64,000 nt of DNA from Bordetella genomosp. 5. GTDB taxonomy: Bacteria; Pseudomonadota; Gammaproteobacteria; Burkholderiales; Burkholderiaceae_B. Both the position numbers and the translations under genes were made by a program. The DNA is taken from NCBI RefSeq assembly GCF_002261475.1, contig NZ_NEVN01000008.1:1-64000 (forward strand), read 5' to 3'. Of the stretch, positions 1 to 8,961 are shown one piece after another (positions within the stretch are counted from its first letter, which is position 1; the number at the start of each line of letters is the position of its first letter). The notes beneath the pieces were generated by a model that saw only the letters and a list, made by a program, of their open reading frames with translations, made no database searches and was not told the origin of the DNA.

Positions 1-114
1 GCGGGGCGCGGCCTGCGCGGCGCGGCCTGCGCGGCGCGGCCTCCGCGGCCCGGCCTACGCGGCGCGGCCTCCGCGGCCCGGCCTACGCGGCGCGGCCTAC
101 GCGGCCCGGCCCGA
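1..114. repeat. 14-bp GC-rich tandem repeat
   Basis: Seven head-to-tail 14-bp units of the form GCGGCGCGGCCTNC, or with GCGGCCC at the front, begin at base 17. A 16-bp irregular unit precedes them. Units alternate between GCGGCGC and GCGGCCC fronts. The array touches the window edge and so may be longer. No gene is assigned here. The next gene starts about 120 bp downstream. Confidence 0.85.
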
Positions 115-234
115 ACCGCACGCACTGACGCGGCACCCGGCCGCGCGTTCCGGGCAGGGATCGCTCCCCGCCATTTCTGCCCTTTCTGCGCGTCGTGTCA
201 CCCGACGCGCGTCTTCATCTGTCTGGATCGCATC

Positions 235-1128
235 ATGGATTCCGCTGTCCGCACGCCCTCCCCCTTCGCCGGCATCGCCTGCGTGATGGGCGGCATTTTC
301 TGTCTGACCCTGAGCGACGCCCAGGCCAAGTGGCTGGGGGATCATTACTCGCCGATTCAGATTCTGTTCATGCGCGCACTGATCGCGCTGCCCGTGGTGC
401 TCGCCGTCGTGGCGTCCCTGGGCGGGCGCCGCAGCCTGCGCACGCAGTATCCGCTCATCCATCTCCTGCGCGGCGCGATCAACATCGTCTCGGCGACCTG
501 TTTCTACATCGGGCTGACCCATCTGCCGCTCGCCGAAAACACGGCGATCGCGTTCGCCGCGCCGCTGTTCGTCACCGCGCTGTCGGTGCTGCTGCTGAAG
601 GAAAAGGTCGACGGCGCGCGCTGGCTCGCCGTGGGCGCGGGCTTTGCCGGCGTGCTCGTGATCGTGCGCCCGGGCTCGGGCGGCTTCCAGATCGCGGCCC
701 TGTGGCCGCTGATCACGGCGCTGCTCTATGCCGTGATGATGATCACCGCGCGCGCCATCGGCCGCGGCGAGAGCATGCTCACCACCATGTTCTACATCGT
801 GGCGGGCCAGCTCGTGTGCAGCGCGGTCGCGGTGCCGTGGTTCTGGAACACGCCCGCCGCCGAGCACCTGCCCTACTTCGCGGGCGTGGCGCTCTTTTCC
901 ACGCTGGGCCTCACGCTCATCACGCAGGGCTTTCGGATCGGGCCCGCGTCGGTCGTGGCCCCGTTCGACTACACGGGCCTGATCTGGGCCACCCTGCTGG
1001 GCTGGATCATCTGGAACGAGCAGCCCGACCTGCAGGCCTATGTCGGCGCGGCCTTCATCGCCGGCAGCGGCCTGTACATCGCGCTGCGCGAAACGCGCGG
1101 CGAGCGCCGCCGGCGCAAGCGCGCGTAG
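235..1128 (+). CDS. EamA/DMT-family transporter (probable metabolite exporter)
   Basis: This is a 297-residue, strongly hydrophobic protein with two similar halves of about five membrane segments each. That matches the ten-helix EamA drug/metabolite transporter fold and its usual length of about 300 residues. The first half carries the conserved LRG…LPLAENTAI…PLF segment after the third helix and a Lys-Glu-Lys stretch before the fifth. The C-terminus ends in a basic tail (RRRRKRA). It probably exports a small metabolite or amino acid across the inner membrane, but the substrate cannot be read from sequence. It stands alone and converges on a glutathione transferase gene. The start is the first ATG that keeps the first helix intact; no strong ribosome site is visible. 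Confidence 0.85.
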   Translation: MDSAVRTPSPFAGIACVMGGIFCLTLSDAQAKWLGDHYSPIQILFMRALIALPVVLAVVASLGGRRSLRTQYPLIHLLRGAINIVSATCFYIGLTHLPLAENTAIAFAAPLFVTALSVLLLKEKVDGARWLAVGAGFAGVLVIVRPGSGGFQIAALWPLITALLYAVMMITARAIGRGESMLTTMFYIVAGQLVCSAVAVPWFWNTPAAEHLPYFAGVALFSTLGLTLITQGFRIGPASVVAPFDYTGLIWATLLGWIIWNEQPDLQAYVGAAFIAGSGLYIALRETRGERRRRKRA

Positions 1129-1252
1129 CGCCGGAGCGGCGGCGGGAGACGGTGCCTGTCGGGCAACGGCGGGAGGCCTCACACCCGGCCGCACGTGACG
1201 CGCGCCGCACCTGCCCCGCGTGCGCGTCGACGCCGCGTTGCGCGAGAGCCCG

Positions 1253-1933
1253 TTACTCCAGCGGCGGATCGAAGTGGCGGTCGAGCACGGCCGCCAGATG
1301 CGGCTCGAGCGCGGCCGTCTCCGCCACCGCGGCGAGTCTGGGGCAGCTGCGCCGGAACCAATCCTGCCCGGGGCGCCAGCGCGTCATCACCGCCACGTAC
1401 AGATCGAGTGCCGAGAAATGCGCGCCCAGCGCATGCGGCGCCCCGATCTCGCGCTCGATCTCCTGCCAGAGCTCGGCGCGGCGGTCGTGCACTTTCACGC
1501 GCATGAGCTCGGCGGCCGCGCCGGGGCCCGCCCATTTGGCGGGATCGTCGCCGTAGGTAAAGGTGGGATAGACCGAGCCGATCAGGCGCTCGAGCAGATT
1601 CCAGAAGCGCCAGCGCTCCGGCGTGCCGGCGGGCGGCACGAGCCCGGCGTGCGGCGCGAGATCGTGCAGGTGCAGGATCATCGCCGCGCTTTCGGTCATG
1701 ATGCCGCCGTCGGGCAGCACCAGCGTGGGCACCTGCCCGCTCACATTGAGCCGAAGCAGGCGGTCGCGCCCGGGGCCGGGCTTGAGATAAGGCAGATCGG
1801 TAAGGTGAAACGGCAGGCCGGTGAGGCGCAGCGCGGCCTCGACGATGGCCGAGCCGCAGCCGCGCGAGCCGATGAGCTCGAACGAACCGGGTCCTGCGGC
1901 GCCCTGCGGCGCAGTCTCGCGGGTGGCTGGCAT
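1253..1933 (-). CDS. Glutathione S-transferase family protein
   Basis: A 226-residue protein with an N-terminal thioredoxin-like domain. It has a Gly-Cys-Gly-Ser segment at the position of the GST active-site loop. The VSGQVPTLVLPDG and ESAAMI glutathione-site motifs follow, then an all-helical C-terminal half. The family conjugates or reduces electrophiles with glutathione in the cytoplasm. An in-frame start 177 bp further upstream would add a proline/arginine-rich leader that looks non-coding, so the ATG giving MPATRETAP was chosen. It lies 118 bp downstream of the serine-hydrolase gene on the same strand and could be co-transcribed. The substrate is unknown. Confidence 0.82.
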   Translation of the reverse strand: MPATRETAPQGAAGPGSFELIGSRGCGSAIVEAALRLTGLPFHLTDLPYLKPGPGRDRLLRLNVSGQVPTLVLPDGGIMTESAAMILHLHDLAPHAGLVPPAGTPERWRFWNLLERLIGSVYPTFTYGDDPAKWAGPGAAAELMRVKVHDRRAELWQEIEREIGAPHALGAHFSALDLYVAVMTRWRPGQDWFRRSCPRLAAVAETAALEPHLAAVLDRHFDPPLE

Positions 1934-2051
1934 GATGCGCTCCCTGCACGCCGCGAAGCTGCCGGCGCGCGCTACGGATCGTGGGGGGATGTCACACGGA
2001 CCACTATAGCGCGCCAGGGCGGGCGCGGGGCGCCCGGCCCGGGTCTTCGGC

Positions 2052-3110
2052 TCAGCCCTGCTGCTCGGCGTCCACCGCCGCCAGGATCTTGCCGAACAGC
2101 GCGTCGGCATGGCCCGAATCGAGCCAGCGCACGATCGCCACCATGCGGCGCTCGGGCTCGACCCACGTGAACGAACTGCCAGCGCCCACGCCGAAGAAGC
2201 TCGATGCGGGCAGGCTCGGGAACATCTTGCGCTCGTGATTGAGCCAGATCAGATAGCCGTAGTACGGCGCGATATCGACCGGCTCGCGCATCGCGCGCAG
2301 CCACTCGCGCGACAGCACCTGCTTGCCATTGGCCTGCCCCTCGTCGAGCAGCATCTGCCCGATCAGCGCCTGATCCTTGGCGCTGATCGACATGCCGCCG
2401 CCCCAGTGCGTGCCACCCGGCACCGACTGCATGCGCTTGCCGTCGATCTCGACCCACGCGGTGTCGTAGCCCACCCATTGCCAGTTTTCGCTGGCGCCCA
2501 CCGGCCGCGTGATGGCCTCGCGGAACACCTCCGGCAGCGGCTTGCGGAACAGATGCAGCAGCGCGTACGAGAGCTGATTGATCCGGACGTCGTTGTATTC
2601 CCAGTACGTGCCGGGCTTCTGCAAGGGGCGCGGATCGCCCTTCTTGCCATCGGGCGGCACGCCGAAGGTGACCGCACGGTAGCGGTCGACCTGATCGGGC
2701 AGACCGAAGCGCTCGCCTTCCCATTCGCTCGTCTGCTGCAGCAGCTGGCGCCAGGTGATCTCGGCATTCTGGCCCTCGTCGAAGCCGATGCCGGGCACCC
2801 GCGCGCCCACGCGCTCGTTCACGTCCGGCAACAGGCCGCGGTCATGCGCCACGCCGGCCAGCAGGGCCAGATACATCTTGGCCACGCTGAAGGTCAGGTC
2901 GGCGCGCTCGGGCTCGCCCCAGGACGCCACCGTCTTGCCGTCGACCACCACCACACCGGTGTTGGGCCCGCGGTCGTGGACCGGACCGTAGAGCCGGTTG
3001 TACGGCGGCGGGTCGTTCTGGTGCACGCCCCAATTGCCCTTGACGCTGCGGTCCCAGGTGGATTCGTGTTCGGTCGCGAACTGGATCGCGTCCTTCATCA
3101 ATGGGTTCAT
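2052..3110 (-). CDS. Serine hydrolase, beta-lactamase/penicillin-binding-protein-like family
   Basis: This 352-residue protein has the serine beta-lactamase-like fold signatures. An SxxK motif (S75-V-A-K78) carries the nucleophile, and a Tyr motif reads Y172-N-D, where the family usually has Y-x-N. There is no signal peptide, so it should be cytoplasmic, unlike true beta-lactamases. Relatives include esterases, D-aminopeptidases and amide hydrolases. The start follows a good AGGAAG ribosome site. The gene begins 28 bp after the aminotransferase stop, so the two very probably form one transcript under the GntR operator. A role in hydrolysing a peptide or amide taken up by the neighbouring ABC system is an inference. 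Confidence 0.8.
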   Translation of the reverse strand: MNPLMKDAIQFATEHESTWDRSVKGNWGVHQNDPPPYNRLYGPVHDRGPNTGVVVVDGKTVASWGEPERADLTFSVAKMYLALLAGVAHDRGLLPDVNERVGARVPGIGFDEGQNAEITWRQLLQQTSEWEGERFGLPDQVDRYRAVTFGVPPDGKKGDPRPLQKPGTYWEYNDVRINQLSYALLHLFRKPLPEVFREAITRPVGASENWQWVGYDTAWVEIDGKRMQSVPGGTHWGGGMSISAKDQALIGQMLLDEGQANGKQVLSREWLRAMREPVDIAPYYGYLIWLNHERKMFPSLPASSFFGVGAGSSFTWVEPERRMVAIVRWLDSGHADALFGKILAAVDAEQQG

Positions 3111-3138
3111 CTCGCTTCCTCTTGGTAAGTTGTGCGCT

Positions 3139-4326
3139 TCAGACGGCGGGGGCCTGCGCGAGCCGCCGCATGGCGGCAGCGACGCCGCCGGCCCGGTGCG
3201 GCACGCCGGCGGCCGCCAGGCCCATCTCGACACCGGCCAGCGTGCCGCACAGTGTCAGATCGTTGAAATGGCCCAGATGGCCAATGCGGAAAATACGGTC
3301 GGTGAGCTTGCCCAGGCCCTGTCCCAGCGACATGTCGAAGCGCTCGAGCACGGTCTTGCGCAGGGCGTCGGCGCTGTGCCCCTCGGGCATCAGCACGGCG
3401 GTCAGCGCCGGGCTGTGACCGTCGGGCTCCTGGCACAGAATCTCGAGACCCCAGGCCTGCACCGCCGCGCGGGTGGCTTCGCCGTGGCGGCGATGGCGTG
3501 CGAACACGGCGGGCAAGCCTTCCGCGCGCAGCATCTCGATGGCCTCGTGCAGGCCGTAAAGCAGGTTGGTGGCCGGCGTGTACGGGAAATAGCCCTTGCC
3601 GTTCACGCCCAGCATGTCGCGCCAGTCCCAGTAGGCGCGGGGCAGCTTCGCCGTCTCGGCGCGTGCCAGCGCGCGTTCGCTCACGGCATTGAACGACAGA
3701 CCGGGGGGCAACATCAGGCCCTTCTGAGAACCCGATACGCTCACGTCCACACGCCATTCCTCGTGGCGATAGTCGATCGAGCCCAACGACGAAATCGTGT
3801 CGACCATAAGCAGCGCGCCGTGGCCGCTGCGGTCCATCGCGGCCCGCACGGCCGGAATGTCGCTGACCACCCCGGTGGAGGTTTCGTTGTGCACCACGCA
3901 GACGGCGGCGATATCTTGGCCCGCGTCGGCGCGCAGCGCCGCCTCGATCGCGCCGGCATCCACGCCGTGGCGCCAGTCGCCGGGCAGGAAGGTCACGCGC
4001 AGACCCAGGCGGTCGGCCAGCCGGCGCCACAAACTCGCGAAGTGCCCGGTTTCGGCCATCAGCACGTGATCGCCGGGCGACAGCGTGTTGACCAGCGCGG
4101 CCTCCCAGGCGCCGGTGCCGCTGGCCGGATAGATGATCACGGGGCCGCTCGTCTGAAAAATCGCCTGCATGCCCGAGAGCACGGCCAGACCCAGCTCGCC
4201 GAAGGCCGGTCCGCGATGGTCGATGGTCGGCTGATCGATCGCGCGCAGCACGCGATCGGGCACATTGGTCGGGCCGGGAATCTGCAGAAAATGTCGACCG
4301 GAGGGATGACGGTTCAGGGCAAGCAT
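3139..4326 (-). CDS. Class V aminotransferase, serine/alanine-glyoxylate type
   Basis: A 396-residue fold-type I PLP enzyme. The N-terminus carries the QIPGPTNVP signature typical of alanine/serine-glyoxylate aminotransferases. Asp176 (MVDTISS) should hold the pyridine nitrogen and Lys202 (GSQKGL) should form the PLP Schiff base. The family transfers the amino group of serine, alanine or a related amino acid to glyoxylate. The start chosen, giving MLALNRHP, has GAGG six bases upstream and matches the family N-terminus. Two earlier in-frame ATGs overlap the operator region. It is divergent from the GntR gene, with TGGTATACCA 21 bp before its start, so GntR control is likely. Confidence 0.88.
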   Translation of the reverse strand: MLALNRHPSGRHFLQIPGPTNVPDRVLRAIDQPTIDHRGPAFGELGLAVLSGMQAIFQTSGPVIIYPASGTGAWEAALVNTLSPGDHVLMAETGHFASLWRRLADRLGLRVTFLPGDWRHGVDAGAIEAALRADAGQDIAAVCVVHNETSTGVVSDIPAVRAAMDRSGHGALLMVDTISSLGSIDYRHEEWRVDVSVSGSQKGLMLPPGLSFNAVSERALARAETAKLPRAYWDWRDMLGVNGKGYFPYTPATNLLYGLHEAIEMLRAEGLPAVFARHRRHGEATRAAVQAWGLEILCQEPDGHSPALTAVLMPEGHSADALRKTVLERFDMSLGQGLGKLTDRIFRIGHLGHFNDLTLCGTLAGVEMGLAAAGVPHRAGGVAAAMRRLAQAPAV

Positions 4327-4346
4327 GCGTGGCCTCATGTTCAGGG

Positions 4347-4356
4347 TGGTATACCA
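4347..4356. promoter_or_regulatory. Probable GntR operator, aminotransferase side
   Basis: The perfect palindrome TGGTATACCA lies 21 bp upstream of the aminotransferase start. It repeats the core of the palindrome at 4544-4555, and the two centres are 198 bp apart. TGGT/ACCA arms are typical of FCD-type GntR operators. Binding by the adjacent regulator is inferred. Confidence 0.75.
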
Positions 4357-4543
4357 AAGCACGGCACGAGCGGAGTGGGCGGCAAACGGCCCGCCCGCGC
4401 ACGAACGCGAGCCGACCCCGGCGAACCCGATATCTCGCCCGCAGCCACTCTATCCCATTGTTTTCGCGCTTGGAACGCAGGGTATTCACGCATGCAGTAA
4501 ATCGCCGGAGCGGGTCTATAGTGGCCGCTATTCACCGGTCGAG

Positions 4544-4555
4544 TTGGTATACCAA
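4544..4555. promoter_or_regulatory. Probable GntR operator overlapping the regulator's own start
   Basis: The 12-bp perfect palindrome TTGGTATACCAA has as its final base the A of the GntR start codon. A protein bound here would cover the ribosome-loading region template and the promoter-proximal DNA, which suggests autorepression. The core is identical to the site beside the divergent aminotransferase. Confidence 0.78.
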
Positions 4556-5334
4556 TGAGCAGTGACTCCACCCTGGCACTGGGCCCTCGCCCGCACTTCG
4601 CCCCGTCCGACGACGCGGGCGAGCCCGGGGCGCCGCCCGCGCGCGGCACGCCGAGTCCGGCGCCCCGCGCCGCGGCCACGCTGCCCGCCACCGTGGCCGT
4701 CAGCCTGCGCGAGCGCATCGTGCAGGGCCAGTTCCCGCCGGGCGCGCGCCTGAACGAACGCTACCTCTGCGAACTGCTTGGCGTGTCGCGCACGCCGTTG
4801 CGCGAAGCGTTCCGGCTGCTCGCCGCCGAAGGGCTGATCGAGCTCGAGCCCAAACGCGGCGCGCAGGTGGTCGCCATGTCCGAGACACGCATCCGCGAAG
4901 CGTTCGAGGTGATCGGCGGGCTCGAGGCCATGTCGAGCCGCTTCGCGTGCGAGCGCGCCACCGACGCCGAGATCGCCGAGATCCGCGCGCTCACGTTCGA
5001 GATGCAGGCCAGCCATGCGCGGCGTGATCTCCCCACGTACTACCGGCTCAATCACGCCATCCACGAGTGCCTGAGCAAGGCGGCGCACAACACGCTGCTC
5101 AATCAGCTCTACGACACGCAGAACGCCCGCATCCAGCATTTGCGCTTCGCGTCCAACGAAGACCCCGCCAAGTGGGATCAGGCCATGCGCGAGCACGTCG
5201 AGATGGCCGATGCCCTGGGCGCCCGCGATGGCGAACGCCTGGCCGGCATTCTGCGCGGCCATCTCCAACGCAAATGCGACGCCGCCCTGCGCGCGCTCGC
5301 CAGCCACGGCGTCGCCGCTCCGGAGAGCGGCTAG
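4555..5334 (+). CDS. GntR-family regulator, FadR/FCD subfamily
   Basis: This 259-residue protein has a disordered Pro/Ala-rich N-terminus of about 42 residues. A winged helix-turn-helix follows (about 44-108, with the signature GARLNERYLCELLGVSRTPL). An all-helical FCD ligand-binding domain occupies about 115-250; its His residues (RLNHAIHE, REHVEMA) resemble the metal/ligand site of the subfamily. Such regulators usually repress catabolic operons and release DNA when a carboxylate or amino-acid ligand binds. It sits between the divergent aminotransferase/hydrolase pair and the peptide ABC operon, and probably controls both. The ATG overlaps the operator and has only a weak ribosome site (GAG), consistent with low, autoregulated expression. 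Confidence 0.9.
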   Translation: MSSDSTLALGPRPHFAPSDDAGEPGAPPARGTPSPAPRAAATLPATVAVSLRERIVQGQFPPGARLNERYLCELLGVSRTPLREAFRLLAAEGLIELEPKRGAQVVAMSETRIREAFEVIGGLEAMSSRFACERATDAEIAEIRALTFEMQASHARRDLPTYYRLNHAIHECLSKAAHNTLLNQLYDTQNARIQHLRFASNEDPAKWDQAMREHVEMADALGARDGERLAGILRGHLQRKCDAALRALASHGVAAPESG

Positions 5335-5488
5335 ACGGCGTCGGCGCAAGACCCATTCCAACGGATCGGCGGCCCACGCCGGCCTCGGAGACGACAGATA
5401 TCAGCAGTGCAGTTTCGACGCAGCACCCGGCAGCATCTCGTCCAACCATACAGGCCTCGTACAGAGGCAGGAACAGGGGAATCACGAC

Positions 5489-7039
5489 ATGGCACTCTCG
5501 CCCGCTCACCGCTTTTCGGGCCGCCTCCAGCGGCTGCGCCTGACCGCCGGCGCCCTCGCGCTCGGCTTCGCCTTCGCCTTGCCGGCGCACGCGGCCAAGA
5601 AAGACGACACCGTCCGCATGGCCTACGATCAGGCGCCCGAAAGCGTCGACCCGTACTACAACAACGTGCGTATCGGCGTGATCATCGCCGCCAACGTCTG
5701 GGACACGCTGCTCTACCGTGACCCCGTCACGAACGAGTACAAGGGCCAGCTCGCCAAGAGCTGGAAGCAGGTCGACGACAAGACGCTCGAGTTCGAACTG
5801 CGCCAGGGCGTGAAATTCCACAACGGCGAAGAGTTCGACGCCGACTCCGTCGTGTACACGCTGAACTTCGTCGCCGATCCGAAGAACAAGGCCGTGACGC
5901 AACAGAACGTGGCGTGGATCGACAAGGTCGAAAAGATCGACAAATACCACGTGCGGCTCACCACCAAGAAGCCCTTCCCCGCGGCCAAGGAATATCTGTC
6001 CACCACCGTGGCGATCCATCCGGCCAAGTACTACCAGGAGGTCGGACCGCAAGGCATGAACGCCAAGCCGGTGGGCAGCGGCCCGTACAAGGTAGTGGAC
6101 TATCAGCCGGGCAAGTCCATCACGCTCGAGCGCAATGCCGACTACTTCAAGGATTCGCCCAAGGCCCAGCCCAAGGTCGGCAAGGTCGTGATCCGCTTCA
6201 TCCCGGATCGCCAGACGCAGATGGCCGAAGTGATCTCCGGCGGCGAAGACCTGATCATGAGCGTGCCGAAAGATCAGGCCGAGCAACTCAAGAGCGTGCC
6301 CTCGCTGCAGGTGATCAACGGCGAGACCATGCGCATCGTGTTCATGCAGATGAACATCCTCGACAACACGCCCGCCGCGCCGCTGAAAGACGAGCGCGTG
6401 CGCAAGGCGATCAACCACGCGATCGACCGCCAGGCCATCCTGAAAAACATCGTGGGCGAAGGCGGTTCGCTGCTGAACGCCGTCTGCACGCCGTCGCAGG
6501 TGGCATGCACGCAGGACGTGCACAGCTACAAATACGATCCCGCGCTCGCCAAGAAGCTGCTCGCCGAGGCGGGCTACCCGAACGGCTTCGACCTCGACCT
6601 CGTCGCCTACCGCGAGCGCAATCAGACCGAGGCCATCATCAACTACCTGCAGGCGGTCGGCATCCGCCCGCGTCTGAGCTTCCTGCAGTACGCGGCCATG
6701 CGCGACATGATCCGTGGCGGCAAGGCATCGCTCACCCATCAGACCTGGGCGTCGAACCTCGTCAACGACGTCTCGGCCTCGACGCCGGTGTACTTCGGCT
6801 TCGGCAACGACGACATCACGCGCGACCCGAAGGTCAAGGAGCTGCTCGACAAGGGCGATCAGACCATCGAGCCCGGCGCCCGCGCCGCCGCCTACAAAGA
6901 GGCGCTCGGCATCATCGCCGACAAGGCCTACGCCGTGCCCCTCTGGACGCTGCCGGCCTATTACGTCGCCAACAAAGACCTGCAGATCAAGCCCTACTCC
7001 GACGAGCTGATCCGCTTCTGGGACATGAGCTGGAAGTAA
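5489..7039 (+). CDS. ABC transporter peptide-type substrate-binding protein (SBP family 5)
   Basis: This 516-residue protein is the size expected for DppA/OppA-type binding proteins. It has a cleavable signal peptide (hydrophobic core about 17-31, cleavage after ALPAHA). The lobe I pattern includes ESVDPYYNN and a FELRQGVKFHNGE segment typical of solute-binding family 5. It would capture peptides, glutathione-like compounds or opines in the periplasm and deliver them to the two following permeases. A GGGGA ribosome site precedes the ATG; longer upstream frames lack one and would spoil the signal peptide. It begins 154 bp after gntR and leads a five-gene transport set. The exact ligand is not readable. 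Confidence 0.9.
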   Translation: MALSPAHRFSGRLQRLRLTAGALALGFAFALPAHAAKKDDTVRMAYDQAPESVDPYYNNVRIGVIIAANVWDTLLYRDPVTNEYKGQLAKSWKQVDDKTLEFELRQGVKFHNGEEFDADSVVYTLNFVADPKNKAVTQQNVAWIDKVEKIDKYHVRLTTKKPFPAAKEYLSTTVAIHPAKYYQEVGPQGMNAKPVGSGPYKVVDYQPGKSITLERNADYFKDSPKAQPKVGKVVIRFIPDRQTQMAEVISGGEDLIMSVPKDQAEQLKSVPSLQVINGETMRIVFMQMNILDNTPAAPLKDERVRKAINHAIDRQAILKNIVGEGGSLLNAVCTPSQVACTQDVHSYKYDPALAKKLLAEAGYPNGFDLDLVAYRERNQTEAIINYLQAVGIRPRLSFLQYAAMRDMIRGGKASLTHQTWASNLVNDVSASTPVYFGFGNDDITRDPKVKELLDKGDQTIEPGARAAAYKEALGIIADKAYAVPLWTLPAYYVANKDLQIKPYSDELIRFWDMSWK

Positions 7040-7047
7040 GCACGAGC

Positions 7048-7072
7048 GGCCCGGCGCCTGTCGCGCCGGGCC
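7048..7072 (+). terminator. Intercistronic hairpin after the binding-protein gene
   Basis: A 10-bp perfect stem (GGCCCGGCGC with GCGCCGGGCC) and a 5-nt loop lie between the binding-protein and permease genes. There is no T-run, so it more probably stabilises the upstream mRNA or attenuates transcription than fully terminates it. Confidence 0.5.
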
Positions 7073-7102
7073 TGTGGTCATGCAAGCAAGAGGTGGATGT
7101 CT

Positions 7103-8020
7103 ATGTTGGGTTATACGCTCAGACGCCTGGGCCTGGCGGTGCTCGTCGCACTGACGGTGTCCGTGCTGGCGTTTCTGCTGTTGCATCTGTCGGGCGATCC
7201 GGCGCTGGCGCTGGCCGGTGAAGGCGCGCGGCAGGCCGATATCGATGCGGTGCGCAAGGCCTACGGGCTCGATCGCCCGCTGGCGGTGCAGTACGCCGAC
7301 TGGCTCTGGCACGTGGTGCGGGGCGACTTCGGCATGTCGGTGTACTTCAAGACGCCGGCGGGTCCGCTGATCTGGGGCAAGCTCCAGACCACGCTGATGC
7401 TGGGCATGGGCGCGCTCGCCGTGGCCCTGCTGATCTCGATCCCGCTGGGCGTGCTGGCGGCGCTCTACAAGGGCAGCTTCATCGACCGGCTCTGTCTGGC
7501 CATCGCGGTGCTCGGCCAGGCGCTGCCGAACTTCTTCTTCGCCCTGATCCTGATCATGCTGTTCTCGCTGACCCTGCGCATGCTGCCGGTGTCGGGCAGC
7601 GGCACCTGGCAGCACTTCGTCATGCCCTCGATCGCGCTGGGCTACTACGTCGCGCCGGCCTTCATGCGGCTGATCCGCGCCGGCATGATCGAAGTGCTGG
7701 GCGCCGACTACATCCGCACCGCGCGCGCCAAGGGCCTGCCGGCCGGCACCGTGATCTTCAAGCATGCCTTGCGCAACGCCATCGTGCCCGTGGTGGCGCT
7801 GGCCGCCGTGCAGCTGGGCTATCTGCTGGGCGGGTCGGTCGTGGTCGAGACCATCTTCGCGCTCGATGGCCTGGGCTACCTCGCCTACCAGAGCATCACC
7901 TACAAGGATTTCCCGGTGATGCAGCTGATCGTGTTGTTGCTGTCGGTGCTGTATGTCCTGCTCACGCTGGCCGCCGACGTGGCCAATGCCTGGCTCGACC
8001 CGCGCATCCGCGCCGCCTGA
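7103..8020 (+). CDS. ABC transporter permease, DppB type
   Basis: A 305-residue inner-membrane permease with an N-terminal TM helix (LGYTLRRLGLAVLVALTVSVLAF). The periplasmic segment DPALALAGEGARQADIDAVRKAYGLDRP is typical of DppB/OppB proteins. About five more helices follow. The cytoplasmic EAA loop is IRTARAKGLPAGTVIFKHALRNA, which docks on the ATPases. Of two nearby ATGs, the second gives correct spacing (6 nt) from AGGTGG; the first would touch the ribosome site. It forms the channel with the next gene's product. Confidence 0.92.
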   Translation: MLGYTLRRLGLAVLVALTVSVLAFLLLHLSGDPALALAGEGARQADIDAVRKAYGLDRPLAVQYADWLWHVVRGDFGMSVYFKTPAGPLIWGKLQTTLMLGMGALAVALLISIPLGVLAALYKGSFIDRLCLAIAVLGQALPNFFFALILIMLFSLTLRMLPVSGSGTWQHFVMPSIALGYYVAPAFMRLIRAGMIEVLGADYIRTARAKGLPAGTVIFKHALRNAIVPVVALAAVQLGYLLGGSVVVETIFALDGLGYLAYQSITYKDFPVMQLIVLLLSVLYVLLTLAADVANAWLDPRIRAA

Positions 8021-8030
8021 GGAACGCATC

Positions 8031-8960
8031 ATGGATATACGCACCCTCGCCTCGGCGCCGCCCACCCAGGGGCCGGCGGCGCCCCAGCTCAGCCCGGCCG
8101 CCGCGCCGCCCCGACGCAAGCGCCGCGGCGCGCTCAAGCGCAACATGGCCCTGGTGGTGGGCGGCGGCCTGCTCGCCCTCATCGTCTTCGTGGCCCTGTT
8201 CGCGCCCTGGCTGGCCCCGCACGACCCCTACTTCCAGGATCTGGCCTACCGCACCGCCCCGCCGGTCTGGTACGAAAAGGGCACCTGGCTCCATCCGCTG
8301 GGCACCGACCAGCTCGGCCGCGACTACCTGTCGCGCCTGATGTATGGCGCCCGCATCTCGCTCCTGATCGGCGTGAGTGTCGCGCTGCTGTCCGGCCTGA
8401 TCGGCACCACCATGGGCATGGCCGCCGGCTACTTCGGCGGCAAGGTCGACCTCGTCGTGTCGTTCCTGATCACCACGCGCCTGTCGCTGCCGGTCATCCT
8501 GGTGGCGCTCGCCACGGTCGCGCTGGTGGGCGGCTCGCTGTGGGTCGTGATCCTGGTGCTGGGCCTGCTCAAGTGGGACCGCTACGCCGTCGTGATGCGC
8601 AGCGCCACGCAGCAGGTGCGCTCGCTCGAGTACGTGGCGGCGGCGCAGGCCGCCGGTGCCTCGACCTGGCGCATCATCCGCGGCGAAGTCCTGCCCAATG
8701 TGGTGCCCCACCTGATCGTGATCGCCACGCTGGAAGCCGCCAGCGCCATCCTGCTCGAGGCCTCGCTGTCGTTCCTGGGCCTGGGCGTGCAGCCGCCGCT
8801 CCCCTCATGGGGGCTCATGATCTCCGAGGCCAAGGCCTACATGTTCTTCTCGTTCTGGCTCATCGCCATTCCCGGCACCGCGCTGGCGGTGCTCATCTTC
8901 GCGATCAACCTCGCCGGCGACGGCTTGCATCAACTGCTGACGCCGCAGGAAAGGAGCTGA
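8031..8960 (+). CDS. ABC transporter permease, DppC type
   Basis: A 309-residue permease with a Pro/Ala-rich cytoplasmic N-terminus of about 35 residues and a first TM helix at about 41-63. The DppC/OppC hallmark LGTDQLGRDYLSRLMYGARISL follows, then five helices. The EAA loop is YVAAAQAAGASTWRIIRGEVLPN. It pairs with the preceding permease. The start lies 10 bp after the previous stop and follows GAGGAA; upstream in-frame codons run inside the previous gene. The C-terminal NLAGDGL segment is typical of the family. Confidence 0.92.
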   Translation: MDIRTLASAPPTQGPAAPQLSPAAAPPRRKRRGALKRNMALVVGGGLLALIVFVALFAPWLAPHDPYFQDLAYRTAPPVWYEKGTWLHPLGTDQLGRDYLSRLMYGARISLLIGVSVALLSGLIGTTMGMAAGYFGGKVDLVVSFLITTRLSLPVILVALATVALVGGSLWVVILVLGLLKWDRYAVVMRSATQQVRSLEYVAAAQAAGASTWRIIRGEVLPNVVPHLIVIATLEAASAILLEASLSFLGLGVQPPLPSWGLMISEAKAYMFFSFWLIAIPGTALAVLIFAINLAGDGLHQLLTPQERS

Positions 8961-8961
8961 G

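Noticed and set aside
2052-3110. Secreted beta-lactamase (antibiotic resistance)
   Set aside because: No signal peptide, a Y-N-D rather than Y-x-N motif, and an operon context of amino-acid metabolism.
5099-8182. Open frame of about 1,000 codons on the minus strand over the peptide transporter genes
   Set aside because: Same GC-bias artefact. It covers two well-recognised genes in the opposite direction and shows no family motif.
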